A DNA stretch of 6,961 nt from JOPF136 sp035541255. Its GTDB lineage: Bacteria > Acidobacteriota > Terriglobia > Acidiferrales > UBA7541. The notes under the pieces are model-generated. The model did not search any database. It was given only the letters and a program-made list of their open reading frames with translations, and was not told the DNA's origin. The translations under genes were made by a program, and so were the position numbers. Positions 1-6,119 of this stretch are shown piece after piece (positions within the stretch are counted from its first letter, which is position 1; the number at the start of each line of letters is the position of its first letter). Where the stretch lies: positions 1 through 6,961 of the forward strand of contig DATKNR010000090.1 of assembly GCA_035541255.1 (NCBI GenBank). The letters are read 5' to 3'.

Positions 1-1071
1 GTCAAGATCGCCGCCCTCACCCGCCACTATCGTGAACTCGTCCGCCTGCTCCGCGCCGCCCACGGCCGCCGGAACGTCATCCTCGCTCCCATGGGTGACG
101 TCGGCATGCCTGGCCGCATCGCCGCCCTTCGCGAAGGCAGCGCCCTTGCCTATGCCACCACCGGCCATCCCGTCGCTCCTGGCCAGCTCCCGCTGGAAGT
201 CATGCAGTCCATCTATCGCGTCGAGCGCCACAATCGCCGCACCCAGCTCTACGGTGTCATCGGCAATCCCATCGCCCACTCGCTTTCGCCCCTCATGCAC
301 AACGCCGCTTTCGCCGCCCGCCGCGTCAACGCCGTTTTCGTTCCTTATCTCGTTCGCGACCTCAAGGATTTCGTCAGCTCCGTCCGCGCCCTGCGCATCT
401 CGGGGCTCAGCGTCACCATTCCCCACAAGCAGCAGATCGTGCGCTTCCTCGACGAGTGTGATCCTCTCGCCCTCGAAATCGGTTCCGTCAACACTATCGT
501 CGTCCGCGCCGGCAAGCTCCACGGCTACAACACCGACCATCTCGGCGTCCTCGAGTCTCTCGGTAGGCGCATGAAGCTGGAAGGCGCCCGCGTCCTCGTC
601 TACGGTGCGGGAGGCGCCGGCCGCACCGTCGGATTCGCCGCGGCCCGCGCTGGCGCTCAGGTTTTCTTCTGTGCCCGCCGCCCGGAAGCCGCCCGCTCCG
701 CCGCGCGTGATTTTGGCGCCGAAGCCGTCGACCGCCGCGACCTCCGCAACCTCGAATTCGACGCCATCGTCAATTCCACTCCCATCGGCATGTTCCCCCA
801 CACCGACGAATCTCCTCTCGACGCCGCGGAACTCCGCTGCTCCCTCGTCTTCGACCTCATCTACCGTCCCCTGCGCACTCGTCTCCTCCGTCTCGCCGAG
901 CGCCGCGGCATCGACACCCTCTCCGGAGCCGAAATGTTCGTCGCTCAGGGCGCGGCGCAGTGGGAACTCTGGACCGCCGACAAACCTCCCGTCGCCGCCA
1001 TGCGCGCGGAAGTCACCGCCGCGCTCGCCCGCGAGGAACGCGAGGCCGGTTCGCCTCGGGGTTCGTCGTGA
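1..1071 (+). CDS. aroDE: Bifunctional 3-dehydroquinate dehydratase (type I) / shikimate dehydrogenase, 5'-truncated by window edge
   Basis: The first codon of the window is already inside the gene, and 356 residues are visible before TGA. Window residues 1-72 are the C-terminal end of a type I 3-dehydroquinate dehydratase. They show Lys2 in VKIA (the Schiff-base lysine of the family), MGDVGMPGR with Arg39, GSALAYA, and APGQ with Gln62. Residues 84-356 are a full-length shikimate dehydrogenase. They show YGVIGNPIAHSLSP (shikimate-binding Ser94 and Ser96), VTIPHK with catalytic Lys143, SVNT with Asn164, NTD with Asp179, the NADP-binding GAGGAG at 202-207, NSTPIGM, and a C-terminal GAEMFVAQGAAQWELW. 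The protein would be cytosolic and catalyse two consecutive shikimate-pathway steps. The reading frame is uninterrupted across the domain junction (residues 73-83), so this is a true fusion as in Chlamydia and plants. The dehydratase His and substrate-binding residues lie upstream of the window. One oddity is Val58 where the lid loop usually has Ser. trpE follows after 70 bases in the same direction. Confidence 0.93.
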   Translation, partial: VKIAALTRHYRELVRLLRAAHGRRNVILAPMGDVGMPGRIAALREGSALAYATTGHPVAPGQLPLEVMQSIYRVERHNRRTQLYGVIGNPIAHSLSPLMHNAAFAARRVNAVFVPYLVRDLKDFVSSVRALRISGLSVTIPHKQQIVRFLDECDPLALEIGSVNTIVVRAGKLHGYNTDHLGVLESLGRRMKLEGARVLVYGAGGAGRTVGFAAARAGAQVFFCARRPEAARSAARDFGAEAVDRRDLRNLEFDAIVNSTPIGMFPHTDESPLDAAELRCSLVFDLIYRPLRTRLLRLAERRGIDTLSGAEMFVAQGAAQWELWTADKPPVAAMRAEVTAALAREEREAGSPRGSS

Positions 1072-1103
1072 TCGCTCCCGGTTTCCCCGAATTCCGCGCC
1101 TCA

Positions 1104-1128
1104 GTAGCACAGGCTTTCAGCCTGTGCT
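1104..1128. repeat. GTAGC-headed palindrome in aroDE-trpE gap
   Basis: GTAGC (1104-1108) opens a perfect inverted repeat. The arm AGCACAGGCT (1106-1115) and the arm AGCCTGTGCT (1119-1128) flank a TTC loop; the same element can be read as 9-bp arms around TTTCA. It occupies the centre of the 70-base gap and ends four bases before the AGGTGG (1133-1138) ahead of trpE. Its forward translation contains STGFQPVLSRW and its reverse translation contains RLKACAT. From memory, both strings recur in conceptual translations of intergenic DNA from Acidobacteriota and similar phyla, so a dispersed repeat is more likely than a gene-specific regulator. No T-run follows, so it is not a standard terminator. 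A role in mRNA stability is possible. Confidence 0.75.
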
Positions 1129-1141
1129 CTCCAGGTGGTTC

Positions 1142-2638
1142 ATGATCACCCCGGATTTTGCCGAATTCCGCCGCCTCGCCCTCCGCGGCAACCTCATCCC
1201 CGTTTGCGAAGTTCTGCCCGCCGACCTGCTCACTCCCGTCTCCGCCTTTCTCCGCATCGCGCCTCGCTCCCGCGCCTCGCACGCCTTTCTGCTCGAAAGC
1301 GTCGACGGCGGCGAACGCCTCGCCCGTTATTCCTTCCTCGGTTGCGACCCGTTTGAAATCATCCGTGGCAACGTACGCGGCTTGCCGGCTGTGGCCGGCG
1401 CCTCGCTCGAATCCCGTGGCAAGATCACGCGTCACGACTCTGGCCTCTTCGATCTTCTCCGCTCACGTCTCGCCCGTTTCCATCCAATCCGTTTCCCCGG
1501 CCTTCCTCCGTTCTCCGGCGGCGCCATCGGCTATCTCGCCTACGACGCCGTCCGCCTCGCCGAAAAAATTCCCGCCACTCATCCCGACGACGTCGGCGCC
1601 GAAGATGCCGTCTTCATGCTCTTCGACGGCCTCATCGCCTTCGACCACGTTCGCCAGGCCGTCTGGCTCATCCGCAACGTCTTCACCGAAGGCCCCGGCT
1701 CGCTCCGTGCCAAATACGACGCCGCCGTCCGCTCGCTCCGCTCCCTGCGCGCCTCGCTCGAACGCCCTCTCCCCCGCGAACCACGCCCCTCCCGCTCCGC
1801 CCCCCTCCGCGTCCGTTCCGATTTTCCCCGCGCCCGTTTTCTGGATGCCGTCCGCCGCGCCAAGCGCTACATCCGCGCCGGCGACGTCTTCCAGGTCGTC
1901 CTCAGCCAGCGCTTCACCGCGCGCACCTCCGCCGATCCTCTCGCCATCTACCGCGCGCTTCGCGTCGTCAATCCCTCGCCCTACATGTATTTCCTGCGCA
2001 CCGGCCCGCTCGCCGTCGTCGGCAGCTCTCCCGAAATGCTCGTCAAGGTCCAGGGACGGGACGCCTTCTATCGTCCCATCGCCGGCACACGTCCCCGCGG
2101 CCGCGACGAGCGCGAAGACCTCCGCTTCGAACGCGATCTCCTCGCCGATCCCAAGGAGCGCGCCGAGCACATCATGCTCGTTGACCTCGGCCGCAACGAT
2201 CTTGGCCGCGTTTCCGAATACGGCTCCGTCCGCGTTGACCAGTTAATGTCCGTCGAGCGCTACTCCCACGTCATGCATCTCGTCTCTTCTCTCCGCAGCC
2301 GCCTTCGTCCCGATGTCGACTGCTTCGACGCCCTCATGTCCTGTTTTCCCGCCGGCACTCTCAGCGGCGCGCCCAAGGTCCGCGCCATGCAAATCATCGA
2401 GGAGCTCGAACCCACCCGCCGCGGCATCTATGGCGGCGCAGTTCTCTACCTCGACTATTCCGGCAACATGGATTCCTGCATTGCCATCCGCACGCTGGTG
2501 GCGAAAGGTGGGACTGTCTATGTCCAGGCCGGCGCCGGCATTGTTGCCGACTCCGTTCCCGCACGCGAGCACGCCGAATGTGTCGCCAAAGCCAGTGCCC
2601 TCCTCTCCGCCCTCCGCCACGCCTCAGGCCGCGCGTAG
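1142..2638 (+). CDS. trpE: Anthranilate synthase component I (TrpE)
   Basis: The 498-residue protein is close to the usual TrpE length (about 500-520). With its amidotransferase partner it would convert chorismate and glutamine to anthranilate, the first committed step of tryptophan synthesis. The N-terminal domain carries LLES (50-53), the tryptophan-feedback motif, followed by RYSFLG. The chorismate-binding domain (about 225-490) shows PIAGTRPRG (312-320), AEHIMLVDLGRND (341-353), HVMHLVS with His379 at the catalytic-His position, CFPAGTLSGAPKVRAM (401-416), GGAVLYLD and QAGAGIVADS. Ala in PIAGT favours anthranilate synthase, because aminodeoxychorismate synthase (PabB) usually has Lys there. 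The frame is open upstream to 605, but that stretch overlaps aroDE and its translation is low-complexity. The ATG at 1142 gives a normal N-terminus and has AGGTGG at 1133-1138, so I chose it. The stop is TAG inside GTAGC. trpG follows after 91 bases. I see no Trp-rich leader peptide or other attenuator in the upstream gap. Confidence 0.96.
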   Translation: MITPDFAEFRRLALRGNLIPVCEVLPADLLTPVSAFLRIAPRSRASHAFLLESVDGGERLARYSFLGCDPFEIIRGNVRGLPAVAGASLESRGKITRHDSGLFDLLRSRLARFHPIRFPGLPPFSGGAIGYLAYDAVRLAEKIPATHPDDVGAEDAVFMLFDGLIAFDHVRQAVWLIRNVFTEGPGSLRAKYDAAVRSLRSLRASLERPLPREPRPSRSAPLRVRSDFPRARFLDAVRRAKRYIRAGDVFQVVLSQRFTARTSADPLAIYRALRVVNPSPYMYFLRTGPLAVVGSSPEMLVKVQGRDAFYRPIAGTRPRGRDEREDLRFERDLLADPKERAEHIMLVDLGRNDLGRVSEYGSVRVDQLMSVERYSHVMHLVSSLRSRLRPDVDCFDALMSCFPAGTLSGAPKVRAMQIIEELEPTRRGIYGGAVLYLDYSGNMDSCIAIRTLVAKGGTVYVQAGAGIVADSVPAREHAECVAKASALLSALRHASGRA

Positions 2639-2641
2639 CCC

Positions 2642-2700
2642 CGGTTTTCCTTCTCCCCTTTGCGTTCTTTGCCCCTTCGCGCCTTTGCGAGAAACTCTTC
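2642..2700. repeat. SRKGAKxAK-type interspersed repeat in trpE-trpG gap
   Basis: The 91-base gap between trpE and trpG is pyrimidine-rich and holds two copies of CCTTTGCG (2657-2664 and 2682-2689) around TTCTTTGCCCCTTCGCG. Read on the minus strand it encodes FSQRREGAKNAKGRRK. This is the RKGAKxAK-like string I remember as a very common false protein from dispersed intergenic repeats in many bacteria. I therefore read it as a repeat and not as a gene. GTAGC occurs at its left edge (2635-2639), overlapping the trpE stop. The assignment rests on recollection of the pattern, not on a database search. Confidence 0.5.
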
Positions 2701-2729
2701 TCCCCGTTGTAAGCTAGCTCCCGGCCCCC

Positions 2730-3293
2730 ATGCTCCTCCTCATCGACAACTACGATTCCTTCACCTTCAACCTCGCCCAAATCCTCGGCTCCCTCGGTCA
2801 GCAGCTCCTCGTCCGCCGCAACGATCAAATCTCTCCCGACGAAGTCGCCGCCCTTCGCCCGGAGCGCATCGTCATCTCTCCCGGCCCTTGCACCCCGCGC
2901 GAAGCCGGCATCAGCGTAGACCTCATCCGCCGCTTCGCCGGCAAAATCCCCATCCTCGGCGTCTGCCTTGGCCATCAAGCCATCGGCGAGGCCTTCGGCG
3001 GCCGCATCGTCCGCGCCTCGCGCCTCATGCACGGCAAAACCAGCGAAATCCTCCACGACGGACGCACCGTTTTCCGCGGCCTCCCTCGTCCTTTCACCGC
3101 CACGCGTTATCATTCGCTCATCGTCGAGCGCCGCACGCTTCCGCGCTGCCTGGCGATCTCAGCCGAAACTTCCGACGGCGTCATCATGGGCTTCCGCCAC
3201 CGCCGCTTTCCCGTCGAAGGCGTCCAGTTCCACCCCGAATCCGTCCTCACCTCCTCCGGCCCATACCTCCTCGCAAACTTCCTGCAGTTGTAG
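2730..3293 (+). CDS. trpG: Anthranilate synthase component II, glutamine amidotransferase (TrpG)
   Basis: The protein has 187 residues, the normal length for a stand-alone class I glutamine amidotransferase of the TrpG/PabA family. It would release ammonia from glutamine and channel it to TrpE. Visible motifs are LLLIDNYDSFTFNL (2-15), ISPGPCTPREAG (49-60), GVCLGHQAIGEAFGG with nucleophile Cys79, HGKTSE (101-106), RYHSL (126-130), and EGVQFHPES with His168 and Glu170 completing the triad. The ATG at 2730 is the natural start, because the family begins almost directly with ILLIDNYDSF. No Shine-Dalgarno sequence is visible: the bases before it are CTCCCGGCCCCC. TrpG and PabA cannot be told apart by motif alone, and the protein may also serve a PabB encoded elsewhere. 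The trpE neighbour argues for TrpG. The stop codon is TAG within GTAGC, and the gene is convergent with the peptidase gene. Confidence 0.95.
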   Translation: MLLLIDNYDSFTFNLAQILGSLGQQLLVRRNDQISPDEVAALRPERIVISPGPCTPREAGISVDLIRRFAGKIPILGVCLGHQAIGEAFGGRIVRASRLMHGKTSEILHDGRTVFRGLPRPFTATRYHSLIVERRTLPRCLAISAETSDGVIMGFRHRRFPVEGVQFHPESVLTSSGPYLLANFLQL

Positions 3294-3312
3294 CGCCGGC
3301 CTTCAGGCCGGC
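3290..3312. repeat. GTAGC-headed palindrome between convergent trpG and peptidase genes
   Basis: GTAGC (3290-3294) includes the trpG stop codon. It is followed by a perfect 7-bp inverted repeat, GCCGGCC (3295-3301) and GGCCGGC (3306-3312), closed by a TTCA loop. It fills most of the 43-base gap between two genes that end facing each other. By position it could slow or stop transcription from both sides. There is no U-tract on either side, so an intrinsic terminator is not supported. The TTCA loop is shared with the palindrome at 6043-6062 and nearly shared with the one at 1104-1128. Confidence 0.7.
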
Positions 3313-3336
3313 ATCCGCTCCCAGCCCTTCCGTTCC

Positions 3337-4902
3337 TCACCACTCCAGCCCCGCCATCAATCCCCCATACGTCTCCATCCCTCTCCACCAATTCCCCAGC
3401 CGTATGTTTTCATTCGCCGCGTGCTGGTTGTTGTCGTAATTCGCGATCGGCACTCCGATCACCGGCATCCCCAGGTCCTCGAAGATGTACATCGGCACGC
3501 TTCCGCCCAGCAGCGGCATCGCCACCACTTTTTCCCCCGTCGCCGCTCCCACCGTCGCGAGCACCGCCACCGCCACAGGCAAATCCATCGGCGTCCGCGT
3601 CGCCGGATATCCTCCCTCATAATCCAGCCGCGCCACCCGCGGATACTTCCCGCGCTCTTCCAGCGTCGGCTCCCGGTCGAACACCACATAGCCCTGCTTC
3701 TCGATGTGCGCCTTCAGCCGCGCAAACTCCTTCTCCGGCTGCACGTTTTTCACCAGCCGCATATCAATCGACGCCACCGCGCGTTCCGGGATCACGTTCT
3801 GCGATTGCGCCCCCACATACGCACTCTTCAGCCCGCGCACATTTAGCGACGGCTCCTCGAGCAGCTCGATCAGCCGTTTTCCTCCTCCGTCCGGCTGCGC
3901 GATCCCCAATTCTTTCTCCAGCGCGGCTTCGTTCTTCGGCGCTTCCGCAATCGCCTCGCGCTCACGCGGCCCCAGCGGTATCACGTCGTCGTAGAACCCC
4001 TCGATCAGCACGTGCCCGTTCGCGTCTTTCATCGTCGCCAGCAGTTGCGCCAGCCGCATCGCCGGATTCGGCGCCCAATTCCCGTAATGCCCGCTGTGCA
4101 GACCGCGCGCCGGCCCATACACCGTCAGCTCCGCCCCCAGCACTCCGCGGTTCCCGAACGTCACTTGCGGCCGCCCCGACTGGTCCGCCGGCCCGTCGCA
4201 CACCAGCAGCAGGTCGGCTTTCAGCAGGTCGCGGTTCGCCTTCACCACGCTCTCCAGGTTCGTCGACCCCGCCTCTTCTTCGCCCTCGAACAGCAGCTTC
4301 ACGTTCACCGCCAGCGGAATATGTTTCGCGCGCAGCGCCGTAATCGCCGTCAGGATTCCCGCCACCGCATCTTTGTCGTCCGATGCCGACCGCGCATAAA
4401 TTCTCCAGTCGTCCTCGTAGCGCGCGCCCGCCGCGGGGAAGGGAATCTGCTTCCCGCCCGCTGCCGCGGCTCCCGTGAACAGCATCGCCTCGAAAGGTTT
4501 GTGCTCGATCCACACCGCCGGGTCCGTCGGCTGCCCGTCGTAGTGCGCGTAGAAAATCACCGTGTGCTTCGCCCCCGGCGTCACGATTTCTCCATACATC
4601 ACCGGCCCGCGCCCCGGGATCGCCAGCATCCGCGGCTCCACTCCCGCCGCTCGCATCATCTGCGCCACACGCTCCGCGTTCCGCGTGATGTTCGGCAGGT
4701 CCGACGCCAGGTTCGGAATCGCCAGGAAGTCCGCGAATTCGTGCACCACAGCGCTCGCGTTTGCCTGCACGTACTCCCGCACCGCCGCCGCCCCCTCTGC
4801 CGCGCCCGTCCCAGCCCCCGTTGACTTCCCGCTGCCGTCCGCGTAAATTGTTGTGCTGAGCGACAGGATCAGCCCCATGAAGATCGCCATTCGCATCGTC
4901 AT
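3337..4902 (-). CDS. Secreted M20-family metallopeptidase (carnosinase/dipeptidase-like)
   Basis: The 521-residue protein starts at ATG 4902, which has GGAGGG eight bases upstream. This start opens a signal peptide: MTMRM, then a hydrophobic segment at about 6-19, with likely cleavage after Ala21 (IYA-DG). Longer upstream extension has no such logic. M20 metal-site residues are all present by motif: His120 and Asp122 in AHYDGQP, bridging Asp175 in SASDDKD, Glu209/Glu210 in EGEEEAGS, Asp236 in VCDGP, and His494 in QHAANENI. The lid/dimerisation domain (about 250-370) has GLHSGHYG with His269, as in carnosinase-type M20 enzymes. The predicted role is zinc-dependent hydrolysis of dipeptides or N-acyl amino acids outside the cytoplasm; the substrate cannot be read from sequence. 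The gene is alone on the minus strand and ends with TGA. Its codons end in G more often than those of the plus-strand genes, which matches the strand skew and does not suggest transfer. Confidence 0.93.
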   Translation of the reverse strand: MTMRMAIFMGLILSLSTTIYADGSGKSTGAGTGAAEGAAAVREYVQANASAVVHEFADFLAIPNLASDLPNITRNAERVAQMMRAAGVEPRMLAIPGRGPVMYGEIVTPGAKHTVIFYAHYDGQPTDPAVWIEHKPFEAMLFTGAAAAGGKQIPFPAAGARYEDDWRIYARSASDDKDAVAGILTAITALRAKHIPLAVNVKLLFEGEEEAGSTNLESVVKANRDLLKADLLLVCDGPADQSGRPQVTFGNRGVLGAELTVYGPARGLHSGHYGNWAPNPAMRLAQLLATMKDANGHVLIEGFYDDVIPLGPREREAIAEAPKNEAALEKELGIAQPDGGGKRLIELLEEPSLNVRGLKSAYVGAQSQNVIPERAVASIDMRLVKNVQPEKEFARLKAHIEKQGYVVFDREPTLEERGKYPRVARLDYEGGYPATRTPMDLPVAVAVLATVGAATGEKVVAMPLLGGSVPMYIFEDLGMPVIGVPIANYDNNQHAANENIRLGNWWRGMETYGGLMAGLEW

Positions 4903-4910
4903 CGTACCCG

Positions 4911-4916
4911 CCCTCC
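4911..4916 (-). promoter_or_regulatory. Ribosome binding site fixing the peptidase start
   Basis: On the minus strand GGAGGG lies eight bases before ATG 4902. It selects this ATG over the start codons further upstream in the same frame and over the internal ATGs two and four codons later. A GTAGC repeat motif on the plus strand (4918-4922) begins only two bases beyond this site. Confidence 0.75.
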
Positions 4917-4917
4917 G

Positions 4918-4958
4918 GTAGCCCGGCGGACTTCCGCCTTTCCTTCGGCGGCTCCGCC
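4918..4958. repeat. GTAGC-headed double hairpin in the divergent intergenic region
   Basis: The 149-base region 4903-5051 lies between the divergent peptidase and ABC ATPase genes. GTAGCCCG (4918-4925) runs into two small inverted repeats: GGCGGA/TCCGCC (4925-4930 and 4933-4938) and GGCGG/CCGCC (4947-4951 and 4954-4958). The arms are mutually complementary, so alternative pairing is possible. In the peptidase message they would lie in the 5' leader just before the ribosome binding site if transcription starts upstream of about 4960. A promoter for each gene is expected here. The only hint I see is TAGAAT on the minus strand (4970-4975), without a convincing -35 box, so I do not call one. The rest (4976-5051) holds nothing I recognise apart from a short GCCTG/CAGGC repeat near 5017-5029. 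Confidence 0.5.
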
Positions 4959-5051
4959 CACGCGGGGCCATTCTATCGTTTCCCCGACATTTGAATTGTG
5001 TTTTCGCGCATTGCCTGCCTGCCGCAGGCCAGAAAGCGATGGTCGTTAGCC

Positions 5052-6002
5052 ATGAGCACCCCGGCAATCGAAGTCGAAAATCTCGTCAAGGTGTATCGCC
5101 CAAAATCTGGAGCTGACGTCCGTGCGGTCGACGGCCTCAGCTTTTCCGTCGCTCGCGGCTCCATCTTTGGCCTGCTCGGGCCCAATGGCGCCGGAAAGAC
5201 CACCACGCTCAAAGTCCTGAACACGCTTCTCCCGCCCACTTCCGGCCGCGCCGCCGTCATGGGTCACGACGTCGTCGCTCGCCCGCTCGACGTCCGCCGC
5301 TCCATCTCCGTCGTTCTCCAGGAATCTGCGGTCGAGCTTCTTCTCACCGTCCACGACAATTTCCTCAGCTACGCCCGATTTTTCGGCGTCCCCGACGCGG
5401 AAGCCCGCCGCCGCACCGGCGAAATCCTCGAGCGCTTTCAGATCGCCGACGATGCCAACCGCAAAGTCCAGGACCTCAGCGGTGGCTCCCGCCGCCGCGT
5501 CCAGGTCGGCAAAATCTTTCTCGTCAAGACTCCCGTCGTCTTTCTCGACGAGTTTTCCACCGGAATGGACGCGCTCCTCAAGCGCCAGGTCATGGACTGG
5601 CTCCGCGAGGAATCCCGTTCCGGCCGCACCATCATCCTCACCACGCACATCCTCAGCGAGGCGGAGGAGCTCTGCGACGATATTCTCATCGTCAACCGCG
5701 GCCGCCAGGTGGCCCGCGGCGATCTCCACGCCCTCAAGCTTCTTTCCGAGGGCGTCTACGAAATCGCTGTCACCTTTGCCGAAATGCCGCAGGGCATCGA
5801 CGCCGTCGTCCAGGCGCTCAGCCCTCTGCGCTTCGCCAAAACCGAAAACACCATCGAAGTCGCCTGCAAATCCCGCGATGGCAACGTCCTCGAAGCCGTC
5901 GGAGCGCTCGCTCGCCAGGGCCGCGTCCTCCACGTCGAAGTCGGCGGCGCCTCGCTCGAAGACGTCTTCGTCGAACTCCTCCAAAAGGAGTCAGGAATGT
6001 AG
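5052..6002 (+). CDS. ABC-2 type transporter ATP-binding protein (DrrA/CcmA-like)
   Basis: The 316-residue protein is the usual size for an ABC-2 export ATPase with a C-terminal extension. It shows Walker A GPNGAGKTT (43-51), Q-loop Gln90, signature LSGGS (142-146), Walker B VVFLDE (162-167) with catalytic Glu167, the D-loop STGMD, and switch His199 in TTHIL. Residues about 225-316 form the C-terminal domain ending in SLEDVFVELL, typical of DrrA-like subunits. It would power export by the permease encoded next. Two motifs are off consensus: LSGGSRRRV replaces LSGGQ-R-RV, and LDEFSTGMD replaces LDEPTTGLD. All catalytic residues are kept, so activity is expected. I chose the ATG at 5052 because the family begins about seven residues before the VENLVKVY strand. 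A GTG at 4998 would add 18 unconserved residues. The ribosome binding site is weak. The final codon is ATG followed by TAG, preceded by AAGGAG. Substrate is unknown. Confidence 0.92.
   Translation: MSTPAIEVENLVKVYRPKSGADVRAVDGLSFSVARGSIFGLLGPNGAGKTTTLKVLNTLLPPTSGRAAVMGHDVVARPLDVRRSISVVLQESAVELLLTVHDNFLSYARFFGVPDAEARRRTGEILERFQIADDANRKVQDLSGGSRRRVQVGKIFLVKTPVVFLDEFSTGMDALLKRQVMDWLREESRSGRTIILTTHILSEAEELCDDILIVNRGRQVARGDLHALKLLSEGVYEIAVTFAEMPQGIDAVVQALSPLRFAKTENTIEVACKSRDGNVLEAVGALARQGRVLHVEVGGASLEDVFVELLQKESGM
5985..5999 (+). other. Possible relict start site at the end of the ATPase gene
   Basis: AAGGAG (5985-5990), a six-base spacer and ATG (5997-5999) make a well-formed translation start, but TAG follows at once, so it can only be a start-stop. 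A second ribosome-binding-like motif, GGAGGTG (6024-6030), has no start codon at a useful distance. This would fit an ancestral overlap in which the permease began at this ATG before the gap was inserted. That reading is inference. Confidence 0.3.
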
Positions 6003-6042
6003 CCCGCGGCCTTTTTTTCGAACGGAGGTGCAACAGGGGAAG

Positions 6043-6062
6043 GGCGGGGCTTCAGCCCCGCC
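6043..6062. repeat. GC-rich palindrome with TTCA loop, first hairpin in the ATPase-permease gap
   Basis: GGCGGGGC (6043-6050) and GCCCCGCC (6055-6062) form a perfect 8-bp stem around TTCA. It sits within the 117-base gap of what should be one transcript. There is a T-run at 6012-6018, but it comes before the stem, so this is not a plus-strand terminator. The loop matches the palindrome at 3295-3312. A stable stem here would be expected to affect relative yield or stability of the two parts of the message. Confidence 0.7.
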
Positions 6063-6076
6063 GTATGCAGCCAGCA

Positions 6077-6102
6077 GCTTCAGGGGTTTTAACCCCTGAA
6101 GC
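6077..6102. repeat. Perfect long palindrome just upstream of the permease ribosome binding site
   Basis: GCTTCAGGGG (6077-6086) and CCCCTGAAGC (6093-6102) pair perfectly, and TT/AA inside can extend the stem to 12 bp, leaving two bases in the loop. The stem ends eight bases before AGGAG (6110-6114). By eye, CAGGGG...CCCCTG palindromes of this type resemble dispersed intergenic repeats in Acidobacteriota. Folding would leave the ribosome binding site free. There is no downstream T-run, so it is not a terminator. Confidence 0.7.
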
Positions 6103-6109
6103 CATTACG

Positions 6110-6114
6110 AGGAG
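6110..6114 (+). promoter_or_regulatory. Ribosome binding site of the permease gene
   Basis: AGGAG is followed by AAAAA and then ATG at 6120, a strong site that fixes the permease start and is independent of the ATPase stop 117 bases upstream. Confidence 0.8.
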
Positions 6115-6119
6115 AAAAA

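Noticed and set aside
605..1141. N-terminal extension of trpE into aroDE
   Set aside because: It is the shifted reading of aroDE and of the 1104-1128 palindrome, has low complexity, and the ATG at 1142 gives a normal TrpE N-terminus.
1158..2246. Open frame of about 360 codons on the plus strand inside trpE
   Set aside because: Ser/Pro/Ala-rich shifted-frame translation with no recognisable domain; TrpE motifs run throughout the other frame.
3295..3312. Intrinsic bidirectional terminator between convergent genes
   Set aside because: The stem is stable but no T-run follows on either strand; listed as a repeat only.
4970..4975. Minus-strand -10-like TAGAAT for the peptidase promoter
   Set aside because: No acceptable -35 box at 16-18 bases; promoter rules for this organism are unknown.
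4903..5067. N-terminal extension of the peptidase upstream of 4902
   Set aside because: It would bury the signal peptide 55 residues inside the protein and translate the repeat; a well-placed GGAGGG supports ATG 4902.
5046..5984. Long open frame on the minus strand opposite the ABC ATPase gene
   Set aside because: Its translation is Asp/Glu/Ala/Gly-rich with no domain, a typical antisense shadow of a C-ending-codon gene; the plus-strand frame has all ABC motifs.
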